From Nonomuraea ceibae (GTDB lineage: Bacteria > Actinomycetota > Actinomycetes > Streptosporangiales > Streptosporangiaceae): 64,000 nt of DNA. A model generated the notes under the pieces. It was not told the DNA's origin. It did not search any database and worked only from the letters and a program-made list of their open reading frames with translations. Positions 16,347 through 27,508 of this stretch are shown here, in pieces. Numbering within the stretch: position 1 is the stretch's first letter; every line of letters begins with the position of its first letter. The position numbers and the translations under genes are program-made. The stretch lies in NCBI RefSeq assembly GCF_019396325.1, contig NZ_JAHKRO010000019.1:44162-108161 (forward strand), read 5' to 3'.

Positions 16347-17468
16347 TTATCCTGCGATTTCGTGGATTTTGGACTGGTCAGGCGCGTAGTGGCCGGTGCC
16401 CGCGTACCGCACCCGCCAGAAGCCGCCCGTCCGGTCGCGCACCGTGTGCGTGAACGAGCCCTTGGCGTCCGTGGTGACGTACCCGGCGTGCGCCCACTCG
16501 CCGGACGGGCTCTGCCGCCACAGGAGCTCCACCCGCTGCCCGCCGAACGGCGAGAGCCCGGTCAGGCCGCGCGCGTCGGCCCTCTTCAGCGAGCCGTGCA
16601 GCCGCACCCCCTCGGCGTGGCGGGACCGCTCCACCGCGACGTCCGACAGCCGCGTCTCCCGCCTGAGCTGGAACGTCTCGTACGCGGTCACGCTCGCGCC
16701 CTGCGCGCCCTTGGCCGTCGCGGTGATCGTCCAGGTGCCGGCCGGGTAGAAGCGGGTCAGCTCCTTGTCCGGCAGGAAGCGCCAGGTCTGCCAGCCGCCG
16801 CTCATCCGCATCGGGCTCGGCGCCAGCCGCCACACCAGCCGCACCGGCACCCCGGGCCGCCCCTCTGCGCCCTCTTCGCGCACCACCTGCGGCCGGAACG
16901 CGCCCGCCGCCGTCCGCACGGTCTCGGCGGCCGAGCGCACCGCCTCGGCCCCCGACCGGACGGCGTCCGCCCCGGGCCCCCCGGCCTCCCCGCCGGGCCG
17001 CCCGGCCTCCGTCGCCGGCCGGCCGGCGCCCTCGCCGGGCCGCGCCGCATCCGCGCCGTCCGCCCCCCGGTCCGCCGCGCCGTTAGCCACGCCGTTAGAT
17101 GTGCCGTCCGCTGTGCCGGGCCGGGCCGGGTTCTCCTGTACGGCCTGCGCCGGTGGCAGGGCGTCGGCGCCGCCTTCGGTGACGTTCTCGTCCGGGGCGA
17201 GGACGCGGGGCCGGCCGGGCGGCGACGGGCGCTCCGCGCCGGCGGGCGGCGAGCCGGGCTCGACCGTGACGGTCACCCCGTCGCGCCCCCGCACCCCCTT
17301 GGCGACCACGTCGATCACCAGGCGGACGGAGTCGCCGGCCCCGACCACCGGAGCGGCCGGCCGTACGGTGATCTCCCGGATGGCGAGCTCGGTCGCGGCG
17401 GAGGACGCCGGTGCGGGCACCGTGAGCGCACCCGCCGCGAGCGAGACGAGAAGAAGGCTTCTGGTCAT
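16347..17468 (-). CDS. Secreted protein with low-complexity linker and C-terminal Ig-like domain
   Basis: 373 residues, signal peptide at 1-25 (TRSLLLVSLAAGALTVPAPASSA). A first beta-rich domain runs to about 75, then a long Ala-Gly-Pro-Arg low-complexity region (about 85-200) with near-repeats such as VRSGAEAVRSAAETVRTAAG, then two beta-rich domains. The last (about 295-373) resembles the neighbouring secreted protein. The start ATG at 17468 lacks a clear ribosome-binding site. Surface location is inferred; no enzymatic motif seen. Confidence 0.72.
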   Translation of the reverse strand: MTRSLLLVSLAAGALTVPAPASSAATELAIREITVRPAAPVVGAGDSVRLVIDVVAKGVRGRDGVTVTVEPGSPPAGAERPSPPGRPRVLAPDENVTEGGADALPPAQAVQENPARPGTADGTSNGVANGAADRGADGADAARPGEGAGRPATEAGRPGGEAGGPGADAVRSGAEAVRSAAETVRTAAGAFRPQVVREEGAEGRPGVPVRLVWRLAPSPMRMSGGWQTWRFLPDKELTRFYPAGTWTITATAKGAQGASVTAYETFQLRRETRLSDVAVERSRHAEGVRLHGSLKRADARGLTGLSPFGGQRVELLWRQSPSGEWAHAGYVTTDAKGSFTHTVRDRTGGFWRVRYAGTGHYAPDQSKIHEIAG

Positions 17469-17544
17469 GATCAAGACGGTACGAACCGCCCGGTCATGAC
17501 CTGGACCACGACACACGCCCCCGATGGCAACCGATGGCAAAAGG

Positions 17545-19389
<1,845 letters not shown>

Positions 19390-19526
19390 GGCGCGGGCCT
19401 CCAGTCAGCGACCACTTACACATTTGGCATGCATCGCACCACACCGCGCGGGTAGCGGCAAGGGTCTGGCACATCTGTGACGTAGAGTAATCTTTCACAC
19501 GCTTTGAGTGACCATCGGGGGCACGG

Positions 19527-21017
19527 ATGAGTAACGGCGGCAGGACGTTCTTCGGTCACCCGTGGGCCCTGGCGACGTTGTTCGGCACCGAGATGTGGGA
19601 GCGGTTCAGCTGGTACGGACTGCGTGCCATCCTGGCGACGTTCATGGTGGCCTCCCCCGCCAACCAGGGGCTCGGCATGACCGAGGAGACCGCCCAGGCG
19701 GTCGTCGGCGTCTACGGCGCGCTGATCTACCTGGTGGCGCTGCCCGGCGGCTGGATCGCCGACCGGATCCTCGGGCCGCGCCGGTCGGTGTTCTGGGGCG
19801 GGTTCGTCATCATGTGCGGCCACATCAGCATGGCCATCCCGGTCCAGGGGCCGATCTTCGTGTGGCTCGGCCTGCTGCTGATCATCGCGGGCACCGGCCT
19901 GCTCAAGCCGAACATCTCCGTCATGGTGGGCAAGCTCTACCCCGACGACGCCGACGCGCGCCGCGACGCCGGGTTCTCACTGTTCTACCTGGGCATCAAC
20001 CTGGGCGCGTTCTTCGCCCCGATCGTGGTGGGCTGGCTGGCCGCCGGCGACCGGTGGCACCTGGGCTTCAGCGCGGCGGCGGTCGGCATGGCGCTGGGCC
20101 TGGCGCAGTACGCCTGGGGCGGCCGCCGCAGCCTGCGCGGCGTCGGCGAGCGGCCGGGCATGCCGCTGTCGCCCGCCGAGCTGCGCCGCTTCGGCCTGAT
20201 GACCTGCGCGGCGGTGGCGGTCGCGGCCGTGGCGCTGGGCGCGTGGGCGGCGACCGGCACGTTCACGCTCAGCCGGTTCACGCTCGTGGTGACGGTCGTG
20301 ATCCTGGCCGTGCCCGTCGTCTACTTCGGCTACATCATGCTCGGCAGCCACGACCTGACCGAGGACGAGCGGTCCAGGATGAAGGCGTACATCTGGCTGT
20401 TCATCGCCGCCGCCATCTTCTGGATGATCTACGACCTGGCGCCGAGCAAGCTGCTGTTCTTCGCGCAGAACAACACCGACCTGTCGCTGTTCGGGGTGCC
20501 GATCCAGGCGGCGACCACTCAGTCGTTCAACCCGCTGTTCATCATGATCTTCGTGCCGGTGTTCGCGGCGCTCTGGGTCAAGCTGGGCAACCGGGTCAGC
20601 ACGCCGCAGAAGTTCGCCTTCGCGCTGGTCATGGTGGGGCTCAGCTTCGTCATCATGGCGCTGGCGGCGTCGCTGGCGCAGAGCGGCCGGGTGTCGGTCT
20701 GGTGGCTGGTGCTGGTCTACCTGGTGCAGGTGTTCGGCGAGCTGTCGCTCAGCCCGGTCGGCCTCTCGGTCACCACCAAGCTGGCGCCGCAGGCGTTCAA
20801 GGGGCAGATGCTCGGCGTGTGGTTCATCGCGGTGTCGGTGGGCGACGCCGTCGGCGGGCAGACCGGGCGGCTCGGCAACGTGATGTCCGAGCCCGCCTAC
20901 TACCTGCTGCTGGCGGCGCTGGCGATCGTCGCCGGGCTGGCGCTGTTCATGTTCACCCGCAAGCTGCGCGCGCTGATGGCCGAGCACCACGTGCCCGCCA
21001 TGCCCCCCATCCGCTAG
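19527..21017 (+). CDS. POT family proton-coupled oligopeptide transporter
   Basis: 496 residues with about 14 predicted membrane helices, of the PTR2/POT (DtpT-like) family that imports di- and tripeptides with protons. The helix 1 signature EMWERFSWYGLRAIL (residues 22-36) carries the ExxER motif needed for proton coupling, and FSLFYLGINLGAFFAP (near 151) is the second PTR2 signature. The start ATG follows GGGGGCACGG. Its own promoter probably lies in the 137-base gap to the acyl-CoA ligase. Confidence 0.92.
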   Translation: MSNGGRTFFGHPWALATLFGTEMWERFSWYGLRAILATFMVASPANQGLGMTEETAQAVVGVYGALIYLVALPGGWIADRILGPRRSVFWGGFVIMCGHISMAIPVQGPIFVWLGLLLIIAGTGLLKPNISVMVGKLYPDDADARRDAGFSLFYLGINLGAFFAPIVVGWLAAGDRWHLGFSAAAVGMALGLAQYAWGGRRSLRGVGERPGMPLSPAELRRFGLMTCAAVAVAAVALGAWAATGTFTLSRFTLVVTVVILAVPVVYFGYIMLGSHDLTEDERSRMKAYIWLFIAAAIFWMIYDLAPSKLLFFAQNNTDLSLFGVPIQAATTQSFNPLFIMIFVPVFAALWVKLGNRVSTPQKFAFALVMVGLSFVIMALAASLAQSGRVSVWWLVLVYLVQVFGELSLSPVGLSVTTKLAPQAFKGQMLGVWFIAVSVGDAVGGQTGRLGNVMSEPAYYLLLAALAIVAGLALFMFTRKLRALMAEHHVPAMPPIR

Positions 21018-21050
21018 CCGTCGCGCGGACATCCTGTAGACATTGCCAAC

Positions 21051-21659
21051 GTGTCAGAACTTCTCGATCTCGCCGGCATCTTCGTCTTCGCGCTGTCGGG
21101 CGCCCTCATGGGCGTGCGCAAGCGGCTCGACGTGGTCGGCATGGCGGTGCTCGCCGAGATGACCGCGCTGGGCGGCGGCATCGTGCGCGACCTGGTGCTC
21201 AACGTGCGGCCCGCCGCGTTCCAGAGCCTCGGCTACGTGCTGGTGCCGGTCGTGGCCACGGCCGTGGTCTACTTCTGGCACCCGCACGTGGCCCGCGTCA
21301 TGCCCGCGATCCTCGTGCTCGACGCCGCCGGCCTCGGCCTGTTCTGCGCCGTCGGCACGGCCAAGGCCCTGGAGTACGGGCTGAGCCCGCTGCACGCCGC
21401 CCTGCTGGGCGTCGTCACGGCGGTGGGCGGCGGCATGCTGCGCGACGTCCTGGCCGGCGAGATCCCCACCCTCCTGTACGACCGGCAGCTGTACGCGCTG
21501 CCCGCCCTGCTGGGCTCGGCGGCGATGGCGATCCTGTCGGAGCTCGGCCTGCACGGCTGGCCGGCCACGCTGGGCGCGGCCGTCCTCGCCTTCGTGCTGC
21601 GGATCGCCGCCATGCGCCTCAACTGGCGCGCGCCCCTCGCCAGGGGGATCACCGAATGA
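21051..21659 (+). CDS. UPF0126 / TRIC-like membrane protein (YadS/YicG family)
   Basis: 202 residues with seven hydrophobic segments and the two characteristic repeats, TALGGGIVRDLVL (near 40) and TAVGGGMLRDVLAGEIP (near 125). These bacterial proteins are relatives of trimeric intracellular cation channels and glycine-transport candidates. The GTG at 21051 has no ribosome-binding site; TAGACA ends eight bases upstream, so it may be a leaderless transcript, or be read with the upstream POT gene 33 bases away. Confidence 0.88.
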   Translation: MSELLDLAGIFVFALSGALMGVRKRLDVVGMAVLAEMTALGGGIVRDLVLNVRPAAFQSLGYVLVPVVATAVVYFWHPHVARVMPAILVLDAAGLGLFCAVGTAKALEYGLSPLHAALLGVVTAVGGGMLRDVLAGEIPTLLYDRQLYALPALLGSAAMAILSELGLHGWPATLGAAVLAFVLRIAAMRLNWRAPLARGITE

Positions 21660-21665
21660 CGCCGC

Positions 21666-23096
21666 TCACACCATCGGGCTGAGGGAGTCGGGGACCCGGG
21701 CGGGGCCGATCGGGCCGTGCCTGTGGGCGGCGGCGACGCGGGTGACCGCCTCCCGCAGGAGCGCGGGCGGCAGCGTGTAGGGCAGCCGCAGGTAACCCTC
21801 CAGCGTGCCCTCCAGACCGAACCAGGGGCCGGGCGCGATCCGTACGCCATGACCGGCGGCCGCCTCGGCGAGGGAGACGGCGGAGCCGGAGCCGAGCCGG
21901 ATCCACAGCGTGCCGCCGCCGCGCGGCACCGCGAACTCCCACTCGGGCAGGTGCGTGCGCAGCGCGGTGACCAGGGCGTCGCGGGAGGCGCGCAGGGCGC
22001 GGCGGCGTTCGGCCCTGGTCTCCTCCAGCCGGTCGAACAGCCGCGCGACGACGAGCTGTTCGAGCACCGGGCTGGCGATGTCGGCGGCGGCGCGGTGCAG
22101 CGCCATGCGCCGGGCCAGCGCGGCGGTGGTGCGGATCCAGCCGATGCGCAGCCCGCCCCACCACAGCTTGGACGCCGACCCGATGCTGATCACCCGGCCG
22201 TCGGTGTCGAAGGCCGCCATGGGGGCGGTGCGGGGCACGTCGTCCAGGGCCAGCTCGGCCCACGTCTCGTCGACGAGCAGCGTGGTGCCGCAGCGCCGGG
22301 CGGCGCCGGTGAGCGCGGCGCGGGTGGCGTCGTCCATGAGCGCGCCGGTGGGGTTCTGGAAGTCGGGCATCAGGTAGGCGAGGCGGGCGGCCGGCTGGCG
22401 CATGGCGGCGGCGACGAGGTCGGGCTGCCAGCCCTCGTGGGTGACGCCGACGGGGACGATCCGGGCGCCGCGCAGGCGGACGGCGTCGATGGCGTGCGGG
22501 TAGGTGGGCGACTCGACCACGACGGGGTCGCCCGGCCCGGTCAGCACGCCGAGGACGAGCTGGATGGCGTTCTGCGAGCCGGTGGTGATGAGGATCTGCT
22601 CCGGCCGGGTGGCCAGGCCGCGCCCGGTGTAGTAGGCGGCGATCCGCTCGCGCAGCACGGGCAGGCCGAGCGCGTGGTAGCCGTTGCCCATGCCGTAGCG
22701 GGGCAGGTCGTCGACGGCGGCGGCCATCACCTCGCGCAGCGCGGAGGGCGCGGGCGGGGCGGCGGCGTGCATCTGGATGAGGCCGCCGTCGTCGACGGCC
22801 AGCCACGGGTTGTCGGACGACACGGCGGGGTCGGGCAGCGCGGTCCAGCTTCCCGAGCCCTGCCGGCTCTCCAGGTAGCCGCGCTCGCGCAGCAGGTCGT
22901 AGGCGGCGGTCACGGTGGTGCGGCTGACCTGGAGCGTGCCGGCCAGGTGCCGTTCGGCGGGCATGCGCACGCGGACCGGGATGCGGCCGTCCATCACGAG
23001 GGCGCGCACGGCGTCGGCGAGCGCCCGGTAGTAGGGCCGGGCGTCCGGTGGGACGTCGGCGAGCCGGGCCACCTGCTGAGCCGACAGATGCTTCAT
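21666..23096 (-). CDS. MocR/PdxR-type regulator (GntR head, aminotransferase body), YczR subgroup
   Basis: 476 residues. N-terminal GntR winged helix (about 20-85: MPAERHLAGTLQVSRTTVTAAYDLLRERGYL) is joined to a fold-type I aminotransferase domain with FQNPTGALM near 235, VDETWAEL near 262 and the PLP lysine in GSASKLWWGGLRIGW near 295. MocR regulators bind PLP as effector. Divergent from a yczE gene, the arrangement that defines the YczR subgroup, whose job is to control that membrane protein. ATG at 23096; a dyad GCCCT-GTA-AGGGC lies between the genes. Confidence 0.92.
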   Translation of the reverse strand: MKHLSAQQVARLADVPPDARPYYRALADAVRALVMDGRIPVRVRMPAERHLAGTLQVSRTTVTAAYDLLRERGYLESRQGSGSWTALPDPAVSSDNPWLAVDDGGLIQMHAAAPPAPSALREVMAAAVDDLPRYGMGNGYHALGLPVLRERIAAYYTGRGLATRPEQILITTGSQNAIQLVLGVLTGPGDPVVVESPTYPHAIDAVRLRGARIVPVGVTHEGWQPDLVAAAMRQPAARLAYLMPDFQNPTGALMDDATRAALTGAARRCGTTLLVDETWAELALDDVPRTAPMAAFDTDGRVISIGSASKLWWGGLRIGWIRTTAALARRMALHRAAADIASPVLEQLVVARLFDRLEETRAERRRALRASRDALVTALRTHLPEWEFAVPRGGGTLWIRLGSGSAVSLAEAAAGHGVRIAPGPWFGLEGTLEGYLRLPYTLPPALLREAVTRVAAAHRHGPIGPARVPDSLSPMV

Positions 23097-23116
23097 AAGG
23101 CCACTTTTCCTGATTG

Positions 23117-23129
23117 GCCCTGTAAGGGC
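23117..23129. promoter_or_regulatory. Probable MocR operator
   Basis: GCCCT-GTA-AGGGC is a perfect dyad in the 63-base gap between the MocR regulator and yczE, with a second TTGGCC-like element nearby at 23103. Target of the regulator by position only. Confidence 0.4.
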
Positions 23130-23159
23130 AAACCGGGAGCGTGCCACTCTGGGTCCATC

Positions 23160-23768
23160 ATGAGCGAAGCGACTGTCACCCCGATCGGCTCCCTGCCCCT
23201 GCCCCTGCGCCTGCTGCGGCTCTACGGCGGCCTGGCCCTGTACGGCACCGGCATCGGCCTCCAGGTCGAGTCCGGCCTCGGCAACGGCCCGTGGGACGTC
23301 TTCCACCAGGGCGTGGCCCGCTGGACCGGCCTCAGCATCGGGACCGTCATCATCATCGTCGGCGCGGTCGTGATGCTCGCCTGGATCCCGCTGCGGCAGC
23401 GGCCGGGCCTCGGCACGATCAGCAACGTGATCTTCGTGGGGCTCTTCGCCGACGCCGCCATCCTGCTGCTCCCCTCCTCGGGCAACCCGGTGCTCGGCTG
23501 GCTCTACGTGGCGCTCGGCGTCTCGTCGATCGCGCTGGCCACCGTGCTCTACATCAGCGCCGGGATGGGCGCGGGCCCGCGCGACGGCGTCATGACCGGC
23601 CTGGTCCGGCTCGGCCTGTCGGTCCGGCTGAGCCGCTTCCTCATCGAGATCACCGTGCTGGCGGCGGGCTGGCTGCTGGGCGGCACGGTCGGGCTCGGCA
23701 CCCTGCTGTTCGCCCTCGCCGTGGGCCCGCTGACCCAGGTCTTCACCCGGTGGTTCCCGCTGCGGTGA
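23160..23768 (+). CDS. yczE: YczE/YyaS/YitT family membrane protein
   Basis: 202 residues with five or six membrane helices. Starts LRLLRLYGGLALYGTGIGLQV, with GLGNGPWDVFHQG near 41 and SAGMGAGPRDGVMTGL near 140, the two family signatures. In Bacillus the homologue is linked to export or regulation near surfactin genes, but the molecular role is unknown. The divergent MocR-type regulator makes its assignment to the YczR-YczE pair firm. Confidence 0.85.
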   Translation: MSEATVTPIGSLPLPLRLLRLYGGLALYGTGIGLQVESGLGNGPWDVFHQGVARWTGLSIGTVIIIVGAVVMLAWIPLRQRPGLGTISNVIFVGLFADAAILLLPSSGNPVLGWLYVALGVSSIALATVLYISAGMGAGPRDGVMTGLVRLGLSVRLSRFLIEITVLAAGWLLGGTVGLGTLLFALAVGPLTQVFTRWFPLR

Positions 23769-23775
23769 CCGCGCC

Positions 23776-23811
23776 CCGGGGCCGGTCATGACGCGACATG
23801 ACCGGCCCCGG
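23776..23811 (+). terminator. yczE terminator
   Basis: Perfect 15-base arms (23776-23790 and 23797-23811) with a 6-base loop. The right arm ends just before the -10 of the GH15 gene. Confidence 0.75.
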
Positions 23812-23817
23812 CGCGTG

Positions 23818-23823
23818 TAGCGT
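23818..23823 (+). promoter_or_regulatory. -10 element of a leaderless GH15 transcript
   Basis: TAGCGT ends six bases before the ATG at 23830 and there is no ribosome-binding site, so transcription probably starts at or next to the start codon. Confidence 0.5.
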
Positions 23824-23829
23824 CGAGAC

Positions 23830-25635
23830 ATGCGGATCGAGGACTACGCGCTCATCGGTGACATGCAGTCGGCCGCCCTGGTCGGCAGGGACGGCTCCAT
23901 CGACTGGCTCTGCCTGCCCAGGTTCGACTCCCCCGCCTGCTTCGCGGCCCTGCTCGGCAGCGACCGCAACGGCCACTGGTGGCTGGGGCCGACCGGGCGC
24001 AGGCCGGCCGACCGGCGCCGCTACCGGCCCGAGACGCTCATCCTGGAGAGCGAGTGGGACACCCCCACCGGCACCGTCCGGGTGATCGACTTCATGCCGG
24101 CGCGTGACGTCAACCCCGACGTGGTGCGCATCGTGGAGGGCGTGTCCGGCACCGTGGAGATGTCCACGCAGCTGCGGGTGCGCTTCGACTACGGGCGGAT
24201 CGTGCCGTGGATGCGCCGCACCGACGGCCACCTCCAGGCGGTCGGCGGCCCCGACTCGGTCTGGCTCCACTCCCCGGTGCCGCTCAAGGGCGGCGACTAC
24301 GCCCACGTGGCCACGTTCGAGGTCAAGGAGGGCGACCGGCTGCCGTTCGTGTTCACCTGGCACCCCTCGCACGAGCCGATGCCGCCGCAGATCCACTGCG
24401 AGAACCAGCTCGCCGAGACCGAGGCCATGTGGGCCGAGTGGGTGTCGCGGTGCACCTACGACGGCCCCTGGCGGGAGGCCGTGGTCCGCTCCCTGATCAC
24501 GCTGAAGGCCCTCACCTACGCCCCCACCGGCGGCATCGTGGCCGCCCCCACCACCTCGCTGCCCGAGGACCTGGGCGGCGTGCGCAACTGGGACTACCGC
24601 TTCTGCTGGCTGCGCGACGCGACGCTGACGCTCGACGCCCTGATCGGCTCCGGCTACCTGGAGGAGGCCGGCGCCTGGCGGTCGTGGCTGCTGCGCGCGA
24701 TCGCCGGCCGCCCCCAGGACCTCCAGATCATGTACGGGGTCGCGGGCGAGCGCCGGCTGCCGGAGCTGGAGCTCGACTGGCTGGAGGGCTACGAGCGCTC
24801 CCGGCCGGTCCGCATCGGCAACCAGGCGGTCAACCAGCTCCAGCTCGACGTCTACGGCGAGGTGATGAGCTGCCTCTACCTCTCGCGCGCCTCCGGCCTG
24901 GCCCCCGACGACCGGGGCTGGGCCGTCCAGCGCGAGCTGCTCAACTACGTCGAGGAGCACTGGGACGAGCCGGACGAGGGGCTGTGGGAGGTCCGCGGCC
25001 CGCGCCGCCACTTCGTGCATTCCAAGATGATGTGCTGGGCGGCCCTCGACCGGGCCGTCAAGTACGTCGAGAACTTCGGCCGCACCGGCCCCGTCGACCG
25101 GTGGCGGGCGCTGCGCGACAAGGTGCACGCGGAGATCTGCGACAAGGGCTACGACCCCGGCCGCAACACCTTCACCCAGTCCTACGGCTCGCACGAGCTG
25201 GACGCCTCGCTGCTGCTCATGCCGATCATCGGCTTCCTGCCGCCGGACGACCCGCGCATGATCGGCACCGTGGCCGCCATCGAGAAGGAGCTGATGTCCG
25301 ACGGGTTCGTGCTGCGCTACCCCGTGGCCGAGGACAACGACGTCGACGGGCTGCCGGGCGGCGAGGGCGCGTTCCTGGCGTGCAGCTTCTGGCTGGTGGA
25401 GGTGATGGCCATGCAGGGCCGCCGCGACGAGGCGTGCGCGCTGTTCGACCGGCTGCTGGCGCTGCGCAACGACCTCGGCCTGCTCGCCGAGGAGTACGAC
25501 CCGCGCTACGACCGGCTGGTGGGCAACTTCCCGCAGGCGTTCTCGCACGTCCCTCTCATCCACGCGGCCCGCGCCCTCAGCGGCGACCCGCGCGTGGAGC
25601 CCCGGGCGCTGAACGAGATGCCGCGCGAGCCCTAG
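23830..25635 (+). CDS. Glycoside hydrolase family 15 (glucoamylase/trehalase type)
   Basis: 601 residues, no signal peptide, so cytoplasmic. N-terminal beta-sandwich domain (1-220) begins IEDYALIGDMQSAALVGRDGSIDWLCLPRFDSP in two conserved blocks, and the (alpha/alpha)6 barrel follows. Probable catalytic glutamates lie in EGLWEVRG (near 385) and LLAEEYDP (near 558). Actinobacterial relatives hydrolyse trehalose or alpha-glucans; the exact substrate is not readable. The gene overlaps the convergent gene to its right by four bases (shared CTAG at stops). Confidence 0.92.
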   Translation: MRIEDYALIGDMQSAALVGRDGSIDWLCLPRFDSPACFAALLGSDRNGHWWLGPTGRRPADRRRYRPETLILESEWDTPTGTVRVIDFMPARDVNPDVVRIVEGVSGTVEMSTQLRVRFDYGRIVPWMRRTDGHLQAVGGPDSVWLHSPVPLKGGDYAHVATFEVKEGDRLPFVFTWHPSHEPMPPQIHCENQLAETEAMWAEWVSRCTYDGPWREAVVRSLITLKALTYAPTGGIVAAPTTSLPEDLGGVRNWDYRFCWLRDATLTLDALIGSGYLEEAGAWRSWLLRAIAGRPQDLQIMYGVAGERRLPELELDWLEGYERSRPVRIGNQAVNQLQLDVYGEVMSCLYLSRASGLAPDDRGWAVQRELLNYVEEHWDEPDEGLWEVRGPRRHFVHSKMMCWAALDRAVKYVENFGRTGPVDRWRALRDKVHAEICDKGYDPGRNTFTQSYGSHELDASLLLMPIIGFLPPDDPRMIGTVAAIEKELMSDGFVLRYPVAEDNDVDGLPGGEGAFLACSFWLVEVMAMQGRRDEACALFDRLLALRNDLGLLAEEYDPRYDRLVGNFPQAFSHVPLIHAARALSGDPRVEPRALNEMPREP

Positions 25636-26501
25636 ACGGCCAGCCGGGCCAGCACCCGCGCGAACTCCGGCGGCGGGGCCACGACCAGCCTGGTCTGCCC
25701 CTGCTGCCGCACGATGTCGGCCCGGATGAGGGTCAGCCGCCCCTCGTGCCACCAGTGCACCTGCGGGCTGAGCCCGCCGGTGCGGGCGGCGTGCAGCCGC
25801 AGCCGCTCGATCGCCCGCACCACGCCGATCCCGTCCACCGGGTGCACGAGCAGCGTGTACGGGTCGGGCAGCACGACCAGGGCGCCGTCGGCGGGCACCG
25901 GCAGATAGTCCTCCAGCCAGCGCAGATGGGTCGCGGCGGCCGGGATGCGGCCGGTCAGCCGGGTCACCGGGGTGCCCGACAGCTCTATGGTCTCCACCGA
26001 CAGCTTGTCGTCCAGCCTGACGTTGGAGACGGCCAGCTCCAGCGCCTGCCCGGAGGGCAGCGGCCAGCAGCCGGCCTCCTCGGGGCGCACCGGCCGGGAG
26101 CCGACCGTGAGCAGCTCCACCGCGTCGCCGTTGAGGTGGCGGCCCACCACCCGGGTCAGGTCGGCGACCTCGTCCACCGCCTCGACGCGGGTCCGCAGCA
26201 GCGGCTTGACCTGGTCGAGGTCGCACACGTCGAGCAGCTCGTCGGCCGCGGCCACGGCGCCGGCCAGGTGCTCGGAGACCAGCGTCGGCCAGTCCTCGCG
26301 GGCCCGGCGGCCGGCCTCGCGGCGCAGGCCGGTGAGCCTGACCAGGATCTCCCGCCCGCCGCCGAGCGTCAGTGACGCGCCGTCGGCGGCGAAGCGGCAG
26401 CTGTAGCCGAGCGAATCGGCCACGAGGGCGAGCAGGGAGTCGAGGTCGACGTCCTCGACCGCCCGGCGCGAGGGCTCCCGGTCACGTTTGAAAAAGTTCA
26501 C
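25632..26501 (-). CDS. Conserved hypothetical protein
   Basis: 289 residues, no membrane segment or signal peptide, not recognised. It starts with a basic NFFKRDREPSRRA, then an alpha/beta region with LDSLLALVADSLGYSCRF and repeated valine-leucine strands; the C-terminus VVAPPPEFARVLARLAV is helical. I chose GTG at 26501, nine bases after GGGGGG; the ATG at 26510 directly abuts that stretch. It follows the LD-carboxypeptidase gene by 43 bases and is probably co-transcribed. Its 3' end overlaps the GH15 gene. Confidence 0.65.
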   Translation of the reverse strand: MNFFKRDREPSRRAVEDVDLDSLLALVADSLGYSCRFAADGASLTLGGGREILVRLTGLRREAGRRAREDWPTLVSEHLAGAVAAADELLDVCDLDQVKPLLRTRVEAVDEVADLTRVVGRHLNGDAVELLTVGSRPVRPEEAGCWPLPSGQALELAVSNVRLDDKLSVETIELSGTPVTRLTGRIPAAATHLRWLEDYLPVPADGALVVLPDPYTLLVHPVDGIGVVRAIERLRLHAARTGGLSPQVHWWHEGRLTLIRADIVRQQGQTRLVVAPPPEFARVLARLAV

Positions 26502-26544
26502 GCGCCGCATCCCCCCAATGTCCGGTTCGTCCCCTATGTGAGTC

Positions 26545-27459
26545 CTACCTTGCCGGTTCGTCGTTCCCGATCGGGCCAGCCAGCGAGCACGATTCGGTAT
26601 CGATAACCCCAAGCGCCCCAAGCCACACACTCATCTGGGGAGACCCATGCCCCACGGGCAGTCCTGCCACGATCGGCACCCCCAGCGGGAGCAGCCGGTC
26701 GCGCAGCACCGGGTAGGGGTCACCGCAGTCGACCCAGGAGCCGAGCGCGATCCCCCGCACGCCCTCGAACGCCCCCGACTGCAGGAGCTGGGTGAGCATC
26801 CGGTCGATCCGGTAGGGCTCCTCGGTGATGTCCTCCAGCAGCGCGATCCGGCCCGCGAACGACGGCTGGTGGCGGGTGCCGCACAGGGAGGCCAGCAGCG
26901 ACAGGTTACCGCCCGTCAGCACGCCCTCGGCGCGGCCCGGCGCGAGCGCCAGCTCCCCCTTCACCGCGGAAGCCGTACCGGTCAGCGCCGCCCGCAGGTG
27001 CTCCCACGTCGCCGCCTCCGGCCCGTCCTCGCCGCCCAGCAGCAGGCCGCCCGGCATCGGGCCGTGCAGTGTCGGCACCCCCAGCTCGACCCCGAACGAC
27101 TGGTGCAGCGCGGTGATGTCGCTGGAGCCGACCAGCACCTTCGGACCGGCGGCCCGCATGGCGTCCCAGTCGAGCAGCCCGAGCAGCCGGGCCGCGCCGT
27201 AGCCGCCCCGGGAGCAGAACACCACCGACACCGCCGGGTCGCACCAGGCCGCCTGCAGATCGGCGGCACGGTCGGCGTCGGAGCCCGCCAGATAGGGCAG
27301 CTCCTGGCGGTCCAGCGCGTGGGCGCCCACGACCACCTTCAGGCCGAGCCCCTCCAGGCGCTCGACGCCCCGCCGGAGCTGGGCGGCGTCGGCCGGGCCC
27401 GACGGGGAGACGATCGCGACGGTGTCGCCTGACTGCAAAGCTGGGAATGGCACGTTCAC
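26545..27459 (-). CDS. LD-carboxypeptidase (peptidase S66)
   Basis: 304 residues of the MccF/LdcA family, serine enzymes that remove the terminal D-alanine from tetrapeptides of recycled murein, or cut microcin-like peptides. N-terminal VAIVSPSGPAD (15-25), the nucleophile serine in LVGSSDITALH near 110, GGNLSLLASLCGT near 197 and the histidine in GLPVGHGSP near 273 complete the Ser-Glu-His triad. No signal peptide, so cytoplasmic. GTG start at 27459. It leads a two-gene unit with the hypothetical protein. Confidence 0.9.
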   Translation of the reverse strand: MNVPFPALQSGDTVAIVSPSGPADAAQLRRGVERLEGLGLKVVVGAHALDRQELPYLAGSDADRAADLQAAWCDPAVSVVFCSRGGYGAARLLGLLDWDAMRAAGPKVLVGSSDITALHQSFGVELGVPTLHGPMPGGLLLGGEDGPEAATWEHLRAALTGTASAVKGELALAPGRAEGVLTGGNLSLLASLCGTRHQPSFAGRIALLEDITEEPYRIDRMLTQLLQSGAFEGVRGIALGSWVDCGDPYPVLRDRLLPLGVPIVAGLPVGHGSPQMSVWLGALGVIDTESCSLAGPIGNDEPAR

Positions 27460-27508
27460 CCGCCAAACGGTGTCACACTTTACCTTCCGGATGCGACTCG
27501 CGACCGGC

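Noticed and set aside
17521..17540. Tandem CCGATGGCAA repeat next to the acyl-CoA ligase end
   Set aside because: Only two 10-base copies, no dyad or promoter link; likely trivial slippage.
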